The notes below the pieces were generated by a model. The model was not told the DNA's origin. It worked only from the letters and a program-made list of their open reading frames with translations, and did not search any database. Shown piece by piece: positions 24,480 to 33,035 of a stretch of DNA of 41,418 nucleotides. Source of the DNA: an uncultured Saprospirales bacterium (lineage in GTDB: Bacteria; Bacteroidota; Bacteroidia; Chitinophagales; Saprospiraceae). The number at the start of each line of letters is the position of its first letter. Within the stretch, counting starts at the first letter, position 1. The stretch covers positions 1 through 41,418 of the forward strand of contig CAJXUU010000009.1 of NCBI GenBank assembly GCA_913061325.1. Reading direction: 5' to 3'. Both the position numbers and the translations under genes were made by a program.

Positions 24480-27176
24480 ATGAAAACATTTATTACATCG
24501 CTCTTTATGATGTGCTTTTCTATGATCGTAATCGGTCAAAATACTGTTTCTGGAACAGTCAGTGATGCTTTTGGCGATCCATTGATAGGAGTCAATGTAT
24601 CAGAAAAAGGAACTGCAAATGGAACAGTCACAGATATCAATGGAAACTATACATTGGATGTGTCAACTCTTCCAGCTGATATTGTTTTTAGCTATATTGG
24701 GTTCGGTGAACTTGAAGCTGTTGCAGGAGCAAGTGGAAAATTAGATGTATCTCTTGATGAAGGAGTACAATTAAACGAAGTGCAAGTTGTTGGATCACGA
24801 AGTTATGGTAGATCAGCAACTGATTCTCCAGTTGCTGTAGATGTTATAAATGTTGCAGACATAGCCGCTAGAACAGGTAAAGTAGAAATAAACCAAATCT
24901 TGCAATACGCAGCACCCTCTTTCAATGCTACTAAGCAGTCTGGTTCTGATGGTGCCGATCACGTCGATCCAGCATCATTAAGAGGTCTTGGACCTGATCA
25001 GACATTAGTACTGATCAATGGTAAACGAAGACATCAATCTTCATTGGTAAATGTATTCGGTACGAGAGGTAGAGGTAATTCAGGAACGGATTTAAATGCA
25101 ATACCAGCGTCTGCGATCAAAAGAATCGAAGTGTTAAGAGACGGAGCATCAGCTCAATATGGATCAGATGCCATAGCAGGGGTTATAAATATTGTACTAA
25201 AAGATAAGACAGATGGAGTATCTGGAGGAGTGACATATGGTGCGTATAGTACAGCAGTTGGAGCAGGATATGCTGAAGAATATGGTGATGAAGTATTCAA
25301 CATAGATGGTACGAATAGAGCATTGGACCCAGATGGAGACAAGTCATTTGATGGAATTACTACAAAGGTAGATCTTAACTATGGTGTTGGGTTAGGGGAT
25401 GATGGTTACATCAATTTCACTACAGAATATTATACAAAAGAGAGAACTCTAAGGCCAGGATTTTCTTGGAGAAAGGGTTATGGATCGGCAGCTGTAGATC
25501 AATTCCAATTCATGGTGAACGGATCGAAAGCAATTGGTGAAAAGACTGATCTATATTTCTTTGGTGGAACAGGAAACAGAGATACAGATGCATTTGCATT
25601 TTCTAGAAGCGCACCAGGTGCTGACGGAGATGATAGGTCGGTTGCATCTTTATATCCTGATGGATTTACACCAAGAATTACATCTATCATCAAAGATCAA
25701 TCCGCTACAGTTGGAGTGAAACATGATTTGGATAATGGGTGGAAAGCTGATTTTAGCCATACTTATGGAAGCAATGATTTTCACTATTTCATCAAAGGAT
25801 CTAATAATGCATCTTTAGGAGCTGGTTCGCCAACTGATTTCGATGCAGGAGGACACAGCCTAGCTATGAATGTAACAGGTCTAGACTTTACAAAGAATTT
25901 TGATGGTATCATGTCAGGTCTTAACTTTGCGTTCGGTACCGAATTTAGATCAGAGAATTTTATAATATTTGCTGGGCAAGAAGCTTCTTATGCTAACTAT
26001 GATGTGAATGGAGTAGCGATCACAGATCCTACGACTCAGTCGCCTTTTATCAATGAGTTTGGACAGCAACCATCTGGAGGTTCACAAGGATTTCCTGGCT
26101 ATAGTCCATCTAATGAAGTAGATAGAAATAGATCAAACCTAGGATTGTATGGAGACGCAGAATTAAATGTATCAGATGAATTTTTAATTGCGGGAGCATT
26201 GAGATATGAAGACTATAGTGACTTCGGAAATACGGTAAACTTCAAATTAGCGACCAGATATAAATTAATGGATGGATTATCAGCTAGAGCATCTGTTTCT
26301 TCTGGATTTAGAGCACCTTCTTTAGCTCAAATTCATTACAACTTATTATTCAACAATATAGTTGGCATGTCTTCAGTAAGAACACTTTTAGCATCAAACA
26401 CCAGTACAGTTGCTAAAAGCTTTGGCATCAATCCTTTGACTGAGGAAAAAGCGACTAATTTGGCTTTAGGATTTACTTATAAAACTGGAGGATTTACTGC
26501 AACAGTTGATGGGTATCAAATCAGCGTTGATGACAGAATAGTATTGACAGATGTTTTCGATGCGTCTGATCTTAATGTAGGAGCGGATGCTGCACAATTC
26601 TTCTCTAATGGTGTAGATACTAAGACTACAGGAGTTGATTTAGTATTAGGTTATAGAGGCCATATCGGAACTGATGGAAATGGATATAATTTAGGAATAG
26701 CTGCAAACTTTAACAATACTGAAATAGAGAATATCAACAATGGTGATTTAAATGAATTTACATTCTTTGGGCCATTTTCTCAAGCATATTTAGAAGCTGC
26801 GGCTCCTGATTTTAAGATTGGGTTCAATGCTGGACTTTCATTAGGCAAACTTGATTTTCAGTTGAATTACACACAATTTAGCGAAGTCATTCTTCAAGAT
26901 TTTCAATGGGTAGACTCTCCAGCTACAAATCAAGCGGAAGCGGATGCGTTGTTTGAAGTAGCAACTGATACTTATGAAACAGCTGGGGTCCTTGATTTAA
27001 GTATCGGGTATCAACTTACGGAAGGTTTGAAATTCACTATTGGTGCTAACAATCTCTTGAATACTTATCCAACAGCACAATTTGATGGATGGACGGATCA
27101 AGGTGGATTCAATGATTCAGTACAAATGGGCAGCGATGGAATGTACTTATTTGGAAGATTAGGATTCAACTTCTAA
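24480..27176 (+). CDS. TonB-dependent receptor with CarboxypepD_reg-like domain
   Basis: Outer-membrane receptor of 898 residues. Signal peptide MKTFITSLFMMCFSMIVIGQ (1-20). CarboxypepD_reg-like domain at about 22-95 (VSGTVSDAFGDPLIGVNVSE). Plug at about 105-240, with SLRGLGPDQTLVLINGKRRH, NAIPASAIKRIEVLRDGASA and QYGSDAIAGVINIVLKD. A beta-barrel fills the rest, with the TonB-receptor C-terminal signature ending NNLLNTYPTAQFDGW then LFGRLGFNF. It has a strong promoter and a strong terminator and is a single-gene unit. No SusD partner is present, so a siderophore, vitamin or other small solute is more likely than a glycan; this is inference. Codon use is like that of its neighbours. Confidence 0.92.
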   Translation: MKTFITSLFMMCFSMIVIGQNTVSGTVSDAFGDPLIGVNVSEKGTANGTVTDINGNYTLDVSTLPADIVFSYIGFGELEAVAGASGKLDVSLDEGVQLNEVQVVGSRSYGRSATDSPVAVDVINVADIAARTGKVEINQILQYAAPSFNATKQSGSDGADHVDPASLRGLGPDQTLVLINGKRRHQSSLVNVFGTRGRGNSGTDLNAIPASAIKRIEVLRDGASAQYGSDAIAGVINIVLKDKTDGVSGGVTYGAYSTAVGAGYAEEYGDEVFNIDGTNRALDPDGDKSFDGITTKVDLNYGVGLGDDGYINFTTEYYTKERTLRPGFSWRKGYGSAAVDQFQFMVNGSKAIGEKTDLYFFGGTGNRDTDAFAFSRSAPGADGDDRSVASLYPDGFTPRITSIIKDQSATVGVKHDLDNGWKADFSHTYGSNDFHYFIKGSNNASLGAGSPTDFDAGGHSLAMNVTGLDFTKNFDGIMSGLNFAFGTEFRSENFIIFAGQEASYANYDVNGVAITDPTTQSPFINEFGQQPSGGSQGFPGYSPSNEVDRNRSNLGLYGDAELNVSDEFLIAGALRYEDYSDFGNTVNFKLATRYKLMDGLSARASVSSGFRAPSLAQIHYNLLFNNIVGMSSVRTLLASNTSTVAKSFGINPLTEEKATNLALGFTYKTGGFTATVDGYQISVDDRIVLTDVFDASDLNVGADAAQFFSNGVDTKTTGVDLVLGYRGHIGTDGNGYNLGIAANFNNTEIENINNGDLNEFTFFGPFSQAYLEAAAPDFKIGFNAGLSLGKLDFQLNYTQFSEVILQDFQWVDSPATNQAEADALFEVATDTYETAGVLDLSIGYQLTEGLKFTIGANNLLNTYPTAQFDGWTDQGGFNDSVQMGSDGMYLFGRLGFNF

Positions 27177-27207
27177 TATGATAACTAAGAAATAGATTTA
27201 AATTATT

Positions 27208-27239
27208 GGCTGATCTCGTTTTGGAGGTCAGCCTTTTTT
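27208..27239 (+). terminator. intrinsic terminator of the TonB receptor gene
   Basis: A 10-bp stem (GGCTGATCTC at 27208-27217 with GAGGTCAGCC at 27224-27233, including one G-T pair), loop GTTTTG, then TTTTTT. It lies 31 bases after the stop. Confidence 0.92.
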
Positions 27240-27291
27240 ATGCTATTTACAGCTATTGATATAAATGCCTCTGTTTTAGTAAATTGAAATT

Positions 27292-28896
27292 ATGAAACAA
27301 CTATACTCATTCTTTATCTTTTTTGTTTGCTGTTTTTCTATGTTTGGACAACAAACAATGGGCCTGTTTTTTAATGATGAGAGATCAGAAAATGGATATA
27401 CACTCTTCAGTAATAACGAGAAGTCTTACTTGATCGATAATTGTGGGTATGTGATAAATACCTGGGAAAGTAATTACAAATCAAGCAATGGATTATTCAT
27501 TACTGGAGAAGGAGATCTGGTGAGGATAGGACAAATAAATGGCTCAACTATGATTGGTGGAGAAGGTGGCATAATCGAGCGGTATTCTTGGAACGGAGAT
27601 TTAGAATGGTCGTATCGGATAGCAGATGATGGTTTTGTGGTCCATCATGATATGTTGATGATGCCTAATGGGAATATGCTAGTTACTGTCTGGCAAAAAG
27701 TGACAGATCAGCAGGCCATTCAGGAAGGTAGGACACACATTGGCGACTTCTATAATGAACAAATCTGGGAACTACAACCATTACAAAATGATCAAGCCAA
27801 TATTGTATGGGGATGGTCTGCGCTCGACCATGTGATCCAAGATGCGGATGCCACTAAGTCAAATTTTGGTAATGTTGCTGAACATCCAGAACTCATAAAT
27901 CTTAATTATATCACTGACGAACTAAATTTTAATCATGATTGGCTCCATATTAACTCAATCGATTATAATGAAGAACTGGATCAGATCGCTATGAGCTCAA
28001 GGAATAACAGTGAAGTATACATCTTAGATCACTCCACTTCGATACAAGAAGCTGCGAGTAGCTCAGGAGGGATATATGGGAATGGTGGAGATATTCTGTA
28101 TAGGTACGGAAACCCTGAAGCATTTGATCATGGTACAGAAGGGGATAGAATTCTATACCAAGCTCATGATGTGAGCTGGATTAATACGGATGATTATCAA
28201 GGGGATTTTGTTATTTTTAACAATAAATATATTTATAATACAAGGTCACAAATCCAAATCTGGAATAATCCTGCGGTAGATGGCGATTATGATTTCTCAG
28301 AAGAATCATTATTTGGAGAAGAAGATATACTTTGGACATACGATGATGTAGGGTTTTACTCTTCTATAATGTCAAGTGCTCAAATGTTGCCAAATGGAAA
28401 TATTTTGACTACAGAAGGATTCAGTGGTGAAATATCAGAAATAACACAGACGAAAGAAAAAGTATGGAAATATATCAATCCGGTAAATAGAAATGGAGGA
28501 CCAGGAATCCAAAGCGGCACCCCTCAGTTTAATTCATTGTTTAAGTCTGTCAGGTACACGGCTGATTATATAGGATTTGAAAATAAGGACCTTAGTCCTG
28601 GAGAACCTGTAGAATTGTCCCCAGACTATATCGGTTGTCAGGTATATGAGACTACGGCGTTAGACGATAGTCTTTTGGATGAAAGCAATACCTATATAGT
28701 TATTGATCAACGATTGATCTGCACAACTAATGGATACTCCTCAAAACAAGTGTATATTATTGATGTATTAGGTAGAATGATAACTAAGGCCCATATTGAT
28801 CCTTCTAGAAACGATATTGATATTTCTAATCTTAATACAGGTGTATATTTTGTCTTTAGTATTGGCGAAAAAAGTGTTAGGTTTTATAAAAACTAA
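27292..28896 (+). CDS. aryl-sulfate sulfotransferase-like protein with T9SS type A tail
   Basis: Exported protein of 534 residues (signal peptide MKQLYSFFIFFVCCFSMFGQ). The body is a six-bladed propeller of the arylsulfotransferase (ASST) family: GYTLFSNNEKSYLIDNCGYV at the first blade, VHHDMLMMPNGNMLVTVWQK, then FNHDWLHINSIDYNEELDQI at about 213-232 with the conserved His residues, SSRNNSEVYILDHSTS, and MLPNGNILTTEGFSGEISEI. The last 75 residues (IVIDQRLICTTNGYSSKQVY, then LNTGVYFVFSIGEKSVRFYK) are a T9SS type A sorting domain. True ASSTs move sulfate between phenols, but most Bacteroidota relatives are uncharacterised. It is preceded by a terminator and is probably transcribed alone. Confidence 0.85.
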   Translation: MKQLYSFFIFFVCCFSMFGQQTMGLFFNDERSENGYTLFSNNEKSYLIDNCGYVINTWESNYKSSNGLFITGEGDLVRIGQINGSTMIGGEGGIIERYSWNGDLEWSYRIADDGFVVHHDMLMMPNGNMLVTVWQKVTDQQAIQEGRTHIGDFYNEQIWELQPLQNDQANIVWGWSALDHVIQDADATKSNFGNVAEHPELINLNYITDELNFNHDWLHINSIDYNEELDQIAMSSRNNSEVYILDHSTSIQEAASSSGGIYGNGGDILYRYGNPEAFDHGTEGDRILYQAHDVSWINTDDYQGDFVIFNNKYIYNTRSQIQIWNNPAVDGDYDFSEESLFGEEDILWTYDDVGFYSSIMSSAQMLPNGNILTTEGFSGEISEITQTKEKVWKYINPVNRNGGPGIQSGTPQFNSLFKSVRYTADYIGFENKDLSPGEPVELSPDYIGCQVYETTALDDSLLDESNTYIVIDQRLICTTNGYSSKQVYIIDVLGRMITKAHIDPSRNDIDISNLNTGVYFVFSIGEKSVRFYKN

Positions 28897-28993
28897 TATC
28901 ACTCTGAATATCGTTTTTTCTAAAATATAAGTCTTCTCGAAACCAATTTTATGTTCATACAGTTACTACTATTCATATCTGAATAATATTAGA

Positions 28994-29479
28994 ATGGCAG
29001 AAGATCTTACAATTGTAAAAGGTACAAAAGAAGAACAATACAAAACGCTTATACCTCAAATCAAGGCATTGATAACTGGGGAACCTGATTTTATTGCTAA
29101 TCTTGCCAATATCAGCGCGGCATTAAAAGAGCAGTTTAATTATCTATGGGTCGGATTTTATCTTGTAAAAGAAGATGAATTGGTTTTAGGACCATTTCAG
29201 GGGCCAATCGCATGCACGAGGATCAAGAAGGGTAAAGGAGTGTGTGGTTCAGCTTGGGCTGAAAAGAAAACATTCATTGTTCCTGATGTAGATGCTTTTC
29301 CTGGCCACATAGCTTGCAGTAGTTCAAGTAAATCGGAGATTGTGATTCCAATAATGCAAGATGATGAAGTAATTGGTGTGCTTGATGCAGACAGTGCTAA
29401 ATTATCACATTTTGATGAAATAGATCAACGGTACCTTAAAGAGATCGGGGCGATAGCCAGCCAGTTATTTATAAGTTGA
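28994..29479 (+). CDS. GAF-domain free methionine-(R)-sulfoxide reductase
   Basis: Cytosolic enzyme of 161 residues with a single GAF domain. It reduces free L-methionine-(R)-sulfoxide with thioredoxin as electron source (fRMsr family). The three family cysteines are present: Cys74 (GPIACTRIKKGKG), Cys84 (GVCGSAWAEKKTF) and Cys108 (FPGHIACSSSSKSEIVIPI); their spacing matches the E. coli enzyme (Cys84, 94 and 118). The C-terminal part VIGVLDADSAKLSHFDEIDQ, then RYLKEIGAI, is typical. The gene converges with the DHFR-like gene, with an 11-base overlap of the two coding ends. Oxidative-damage repair is the likely role. Confidence 0.93.
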   Translation: MAEDLTIVKGTKEEQYKTLIPQIKALITGEPDFIANLANISAALKEQFNYLWVGFYLVKEDELVLGPFQGPIACTRIKKGKGVCGSAWAEKKTFIVPDVDAFPGHIACSSSSKSEIVIPIMQDDEVIGVLDADSAKLSHFDEIDQRYLKEIGAIASQLFIS

Positions 29480-29990
29480 CTTTCTCAATCTGATAATGTA
29501 ATAGTACCAATCCTGTAGAGTAGGATTTAGAATCTATCAATTTTAATTTTTTTCTTTGATTAATATTGGTAAATAATGGTTTACCACTACCCAGCACTAA
29601 AGGATGAACTGCAATCATTAACTCATCTATTAAATCTAGATTAATAAATGTTGACATAAGATTCGCACCCCCAAAGAACCAAATGTCTTTTCCTGATTGG
29701 CTGGTGATATTTTCTATTTCTTCTTTGATATTTTTTGAGATGACAATAGCATCATATTCCTTATTTTGTAAGGTTTTAGAAATTACAATTTTACGTTTAT
29801 CCTTGAATGCATCAGGAGCCATTTCCAGCAATTGAACATAACTGTGTCTTCCAAAGATTATAGTATCAATCCTATTTAGAAAGTCGGTCATCCCATAATC
29901 TTGATCTGCAAAACACCAATCTATTTCTCCATTCGCTCCTTCAATGAATGAGTCAAGACTGCAACATAAGTTAACTATTATTTTTCTCAT
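29469..29990 (-). CDS. dihydrofolate reductase / RibD C-terminal domain family protein
   Basis: Cytosolic protein of 173 residues with the RibD C-terminal (DHFR-like) fold. Seen are MRKIIVNLCCSLDSFIEGAN then GEIDW at the N-terminus, IIFGRHSYVQLLEMAP for NADPH binding, RKIVISKTLQNKEYDAIVIS, and DIWFFGGANLMSTFINLDLI followed by DELMIAVHPLVLGSGKPLF. This is the YyaP/YwjB-like group whose substrates are unknown. Its 3' end overlaps that of the fRMsr gene on the other strand by 11 bases; there is no room for a terminator between them. Confidence 0.9.
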   Translation of the reverse strand: MRKIIVNLCCSLDSFIEGANGEIDWCFADQDYGMTDFLNRIDTIIFGRHSYVQLLEMAPDAFKDKRKIVISKTLQNKEYDAIVISKNIKEEIENITSQSGKDIWFFGGANLMSTFINLDLIDELMIAVHPLVLGSGKPLFTNINQRKKLKLIDSKSYSTGLVLLHYQIEKVNL

Positions 29991-30030
29991 CTATTTATTT
30001 TGGGTCAAGTGACATAACGTAATCATAGCT

Positions 30031-30327
30031 TTAATTGAGTAGGGATATAAGATTATTTGGCTTCTCTTTCATCTCCTTGGTTACCATAATGTAGCCTTTC
30101 ATTTTGGCATTGTAAGAGATCAAATAGGATGTTTTGTATTTTTCAAAATACTGCTCTTGCATTGGTTTTGAAAATCGAAAACCAAGTTCCCCATCTTTAT
30201 TGAGTAGAGAAAACATATGACCATTTGCAGATGTATATGGCACTGTTTTTCCTTTTCTATCAAACCTTTTACATTTTCTCACAAGTTCATCATAAAAGGT
30301 TAGTCCAATATTCCAATCTTGTTTCAT
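30031..30327 (-). CDS. small TfoX/Sxy N-terminal-like protein
   Basis: Small soluble protein of 98 residues from the chosen ATG (MKQDWNIGLTFYDELVRKCK); a start 7 codons earlier is possible. The pattern GHMFSLLNKDGELGFRFSKP, then MQEQYFEKY, and MKGYIMVTKEMKEK resembles TfoX/Sxy N-terminal-like or YjbR-like single-domain proteins, in which a beta-sheet core reports on surface recognition. No DNA-binding motif is evident. Not essential to any recognised pathway here. It follows the BlaR1 terminator, so it has its own promoter. The family assignment is moderate. Confidence 0.55.
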   Translation of the reverse strand: MKQDWNIGLTFYDELVRKCKRFDRKGKTVPYTSANGHMFSLLNKDGELGFRFSKPMQEQYFEKYKTSYLISYNAKMKGYIMVTKEMKEKPNNLISLLN

Positions 30328-30392
30328 AATTAAATGTTTCTGAAACATGAATTTAAGAAATAGATTAAACTCTAGCCCTATAGATCAATGAC

Positions 30393-30426
30393 AAAAAAAA
30401 CAGAGGGTTTTTGCCCTCTGTTTTTG
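30393..30426. terminator. intrinsic terminator after blaR1
   Basis: CAGAGGG and CCCTCTG form a 7-bp GC-rich stem, extended by an A8 tract on one side and TTTTT on the other, so it works on both strands. It is the first terminator downstream of both the annotated and the frameshifted blaR1 stop. Confidence 0.9.
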
Positions 30427-30512
30427 TTATTAAGCTCGATCCTCAATATACAAAGACTTTTTCCCAGAAGAACGGAATGTGAACTTCATGGTCTTACTAT
30501 CTACTTATTCTT

Positions 30513-30544
30513 AGGAATGTAACTTTATTATTGTTTCATTCCTT
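30513..30544. repeat. 3'-end hairpin repeat, copy B
   Basis: Inverted repeat AGGAATG ... CATTCCT with an inner AAC/GTT pairing. Thirty bases (30515-30544) are identical to copy C at 39567-39596. The stop codon of the -1-frame blaR1 extension lies inside it. Confidence 0.85.
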
Positions 30545-30668
30545 GAATAGTTTTTGCCACCTCATCTTTTACGCTCATTCTATTAAGCTCGATCGTTAAA
30601 CCTTTTTCGGTAAGATGTTTTGCCTCATTTGGAGGTGAAGGTGGTCGCGGTGATGTGAGACCTATCCC
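30528..30668 (-). other. -1-frame extension of blaR1 (46 codons)
   Basis: If translation moves to the -1 frame at the A AAA AAG site (30669-30676 region), it continues GIGLTSPRPPSPPNEAKHLT, then EKGLTIELNRMSVKDEVAKT, then IQGMKQ and ends at 30528. The text has ordinary codon use and amino-acid make-up and resembles the usual Pro-rich plus short alpha/beta C-terminus of M56 proteins in Bacteroidota. The full product would be 494 residues. It could also mean a one-base loss in an A9 run. Confidence 0.6.
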
Positions 30669-32011
30669 TTTTTTTTGTTAGGCGCTTTTACAGCTTTAGA
30701 AACTTTTGTTGCTTTTACTGCTTTAGACGCTTTCACAGATTTAGATGGTTTAGGTGCTTTTACTGCTTTAGGTGGTTTAGGCGCTTTTGTTGCTTTTGTT
30801 GCTTTTACTGCTTTTATTACCTTTATTACTTTTGCTACTTTTGGAGGAGGAGGAGGTACATTTCCATTGCCGCCAATGATAATCGAGCCATCATTTTTCA
30901 CACTCACAATTGTGCCTTTTTCGAGAGAATTCGCCCATTTTGATTTGCCTCCGGGTATTGCAGGGGGCGGTGGAGGCGGCATCATTTTACTTTTGATATC
31001 GCCAGGGATTGCATCATATTTTTTGACATATGAATTTCCATCTATATCAGTATAGTGCACCATGGCTTCCTTGAAATAAGAATCCCTAAGCAAATTTTGA
31101 TCTTGTTCCAATGTCGTTTCTGTCTTTGTATCAGATTGAGCTGTCGCAGGTCGACCAAAGGCAACCAATAAAATCAGAATCATAGGTAGCGTACTTAATA
31201 CAAGCAAGTTCTTTCTTCTTGCTGTCGAATTTTTTGTCATCATTTCTAGACGTTTTTTAGTTAATGAAAAGTTGATACTACTGGCCAGCGATATCTGATT
31301 GTTATTCTTAATCGTATCTAAAAGTAGATACTGATAGTTTTTTACTTGTTGGTATTTATTGATTACAACTTCATCCGCTAAAAATTCATGGTTTAGCTGA
31401 ATACATTGTTTATACATCTTTAATAATGGATTGAACCAAAATATGCAAATCAAAAACTCAATAAAGATGACATCCAATGAATGTCTTTGATCTGCATGAG
31501 CTTTTTCATGTGTTAGTAGTTCTTCATTGATATGACCATCAAGATATTCTTGTTTATTGATGTATATTTTATCTAAGAAGGTATATGGTGCAATTATTTC
31601 TTCTACTAATACTAATCTGGTGGTACGGTACGCTCGTGAATTATTCTTGGATGCCTTCCTTATCAGAGATATGATATTTCTACTAAATTGAACAAAATAG
31701 AATACTGAGATCAATATAAATATAACAGCAATAGTCATAGGTAAGGAAAGAGAGAAAACAGGTTCTATCTGATCTGTGTTTATTGTAAATTCTTCGATCA
31801 ATGTTAATGGAGTTGTCCTTTCCATTGAGTTGGATGATTCTGTGCTGTAAGAATATCCAGTAGGTGAAATTGGTATTAGTAAAGATAAAATCAAAGCACC
31901 TAACAAGTATACTCTTTTGAATTTGTGCATTACGACATCTTCTATGGTCCATTTGTAAAACAGAAGTAAGATTGCCATGCAAAGTGTAGATTTTAATAAA
32001 TATATTATCAT
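30662..32011 (-). CDS. M56 family BlaR1-like sensor peptidase
   Basis: Membrane-bound gluzincin protease of 449 residues that would cleave or inactivate the partner BlaI repressor. There are N-terminal helices at about 3-19 and 34-50 and one at about 91-110. HEKAH at 168-172 is the HExxH zinc motif, followed by HEFLADEVVINKY with the third ligand Glu. Another helix lies at about 268-286. The extracytoplasmic tail has MPPPPPP and VPPPPP runs and then a Lys/Ala/Pro low-complexity region (about 391-448), in which VKAxKA and PKxxKA units repeat as in histone H1. The frame stops after a slippery A8 run; a -1 frame continues for 46 more codons. The start overlaps the blaI stop as ATGA. Confidence 0.88.
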   Translation of the reverse strand: MIIYLLKSTLCMAILLLFYKWTIEDVVMHKFKRVYLLGALILSLLIPISPTGYSYSTESSNSMERTTPLTLIEEFTINTDQIEPVFSLSLPMTIAVIFILISVFYFVQFSRNIISLIRKASKNNSRAYRTTRLVLVEEIIAPYTFLDKIYINKQEYLDGHINEELLTHEKAHADQRHSLDVIFIEFLICIFWFNPLLKMYKQCIQLNHEFLADEVVINKYQQVKNYQYLLLDTIKNNNQISLASSINFSLTKKRLEMMTKNSTARRKNLLVLSTLPMILILLVAFGRPATAQSDTKTETTLEQDQNLLRDSYFKEAMVHYTDIDGNSYVKKYDAIPGDIKSKMMPPPPPPAIPGGKSKWANSLEKGTIVSVKNDGSIIIGGNGNVPPPPPKVAKVIKVIKAVKATKATKAPKPPKAVKAPKPSKSVKASKAVKATKVSKAVKAPNKKKG

Positions 32012-32376
32012 GATTTACGTTCTATTTGTTGGTCAATAAGAGCTCTCAATTCCTCCAATTCTGTTTTAGACATATTGGTTTTTTTAGTAAAAAATGAAGC
32101 AAATTGTGAAGCCGAATCTTCAAAAAAGTTATTCATAAAACCTTGGAATTGACCATTTACATAGTCTTCCTTTTTTACTTGCGCATAGTAAAGACGAGAC
32201 CTTCCGTCGGACTCATAGTTTACATAGCCTTTGTCTTTCATTCTTTTTAGAAGAGTGGCTATTGTCGTAGCTGCAGGTTTTGGATCTTCATAACAATTGA
32301 TGAGATCTTTCATGTAAGCTTTGCCAAGAGACCAAAGATGTGTGATTAGTAATTCCTCTGTCTTAGATAATTGCAT
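32008..32376 (-). CDS. BlaI/MecI/CopY family transcriptional repressor
   Basis: Winged-helix repressor of 122 residues from the chosen ATG (MQLSKTEELLITHLWSLGKA); the longer frame reads through the operator and is not coding. The DNA-binding domain covers about 1-75 (AATTIATLLKRMKDKGYVNY as the recognition part). The C-terminal dimerisation part contains FASFFTKKTNMSKTELEELR. The stop overlaps the BlaR1 ATG by 4 bases (ATGA), which implies translational coupling. It binds TACA-N2-TGTA dyads, two of which lie in its own promoter, so it probably represses its own operon. Confidence 0.93.
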   Translation of the reverse strand: MQLSKTEELLITHLWSLGKAYMKDLINCYEDPKPAATTIATLLKRMKDKGYVNYESDGRSRLYYAQVKKEDYVNGQFQGFMNNFFEDSASQFASFFTKKTNMSKTELEELRALIDQQIERKS

Positions 32377-32390
32377 GAATTTTGTTTTAC

Positions 32391-32445
32391 TTCTACAAAT
32401 GTAGAATAAATATATTACTTCTACAAGTGTAGAAGTAATATATTT
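32391..32445 (-). promoter_or_regulatory. blaI promoter with two overlapping BlaI operators
   Basis: Operator 1 (32391-32406) is TTCTACA-N2-TGTAGAA. Operator 2 (32408-32445) is a perfect 18-bp inverted repeat, arm AAATATATTACTTCTACA, with spacer AG, for 38 bp in all. On the minus strand the -7 box TACATTTG (32396-32403) sits within operator 1, and TTG (32424-32426) at the centre of operator 2, 20 bases upstream, is the -33 box. A degenerate third site, TTCTACA then TTTGATAGAA, lies at 32467-32483. These also face the divergent SH3-like gene. Confidence 0.88.
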
Positions 32446-32561
32446 CGATAAAATCAATATAGACTCTTCTACATTTGATAGAAGAACAGGTACGAATAAT
32501 AGATACTAGATTTATCTTATTGAAGAGGCCATCATCTTTGTTGAAACTAAATAACAAGAAA

Positions 32562-33035
32562 ATGAAAAGGTATTTATCAACAATAGGCATATTATTAACT
32601 TTCCAGATGATGTGTTTGAGTCAAGGAAATGAATCATTTAAGTATATATGGGCAAAGGGTGGCATGAATCTTAGGCAACATCCAAAAGTTACCTCAAAAA
32701 TAATTAGTAAAGTGCCGTATGGTGATAGTCTTATCATATTAAATACGACTAGCATAGGATTGGCAAATTTGCTAATAAAAGCTGGAGAAAAAAGAAGACG
32801 ATTGTTATTACAGAGCCATTGGGTAGAAGTAGTAGTAAATAATGTAAGAGGATATATGATTGATGGGTTTCTATTGGATTACCCGTGTCCTAAAATAAAT
32901 GAAACTTTAACCAATTATTTGGATCGAATGGAGATTAAAAATAAGGATAAAAATAAAGAGAAATCTTTTAAAATGGAATTTGGTATAGCCCGTTTTGAAT
33001 ACTTAAATTCTCCGATGCTTGCGTCGGGGTCATAA
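32562..33035 (+). CDS. 5' part of an exported SH3-like domain protein, apparently broken
   Basis: Exported protein fragment of 157 residues. The start at 32562 gives MKRYLSTIGILLTFQMMCLS followed by Q, a signal peptide. Residues about 25-110 form a bacterial SH3-like domain: YIWAKGGMNLRQHPKVTSKI, VPYGDSLIILN and WVEVVVNNVRGYMIDGFLLD. The native sequence seems to end at about residue 147 (FGIARFEY); the last residues LNSPMLASGS are encoded by an inserted palindromic element. The 3' portion continues after the element at 33161-33457. It is divergent from blaI and shares its operator region. Confidence 0.75.
   Translation: MKRYLSTIGILLTFQMMCLSQGNESFKYIWAKGGMNLRQHPKVTSKIISKVPYGDSLIILNTTSIGLANLLIKAGEKRRRLLLQSHWVEVVVNNVRGYMIDGFLLDYPCPKINETLTNYLDRMEIKNKDKNKEKSFKMEFGIARFEYLNSPMLASGS

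Noticed and set aside
30430-30489. 19-codon frame on the minus strand between hairpin copy B and the blaR1 terminator
   Set aside because: It ends close to the terminator, but it is very short and has no ribosome-binding or homology evidence. It shares 14 bases with the -1-frame tail, which could be a small local duplication.
32377-32457. Longer N-terminus for the BlaI repressor
   Set aside because: It would translate the operator palindromes; the ATG at 32376 gives the usual family start.
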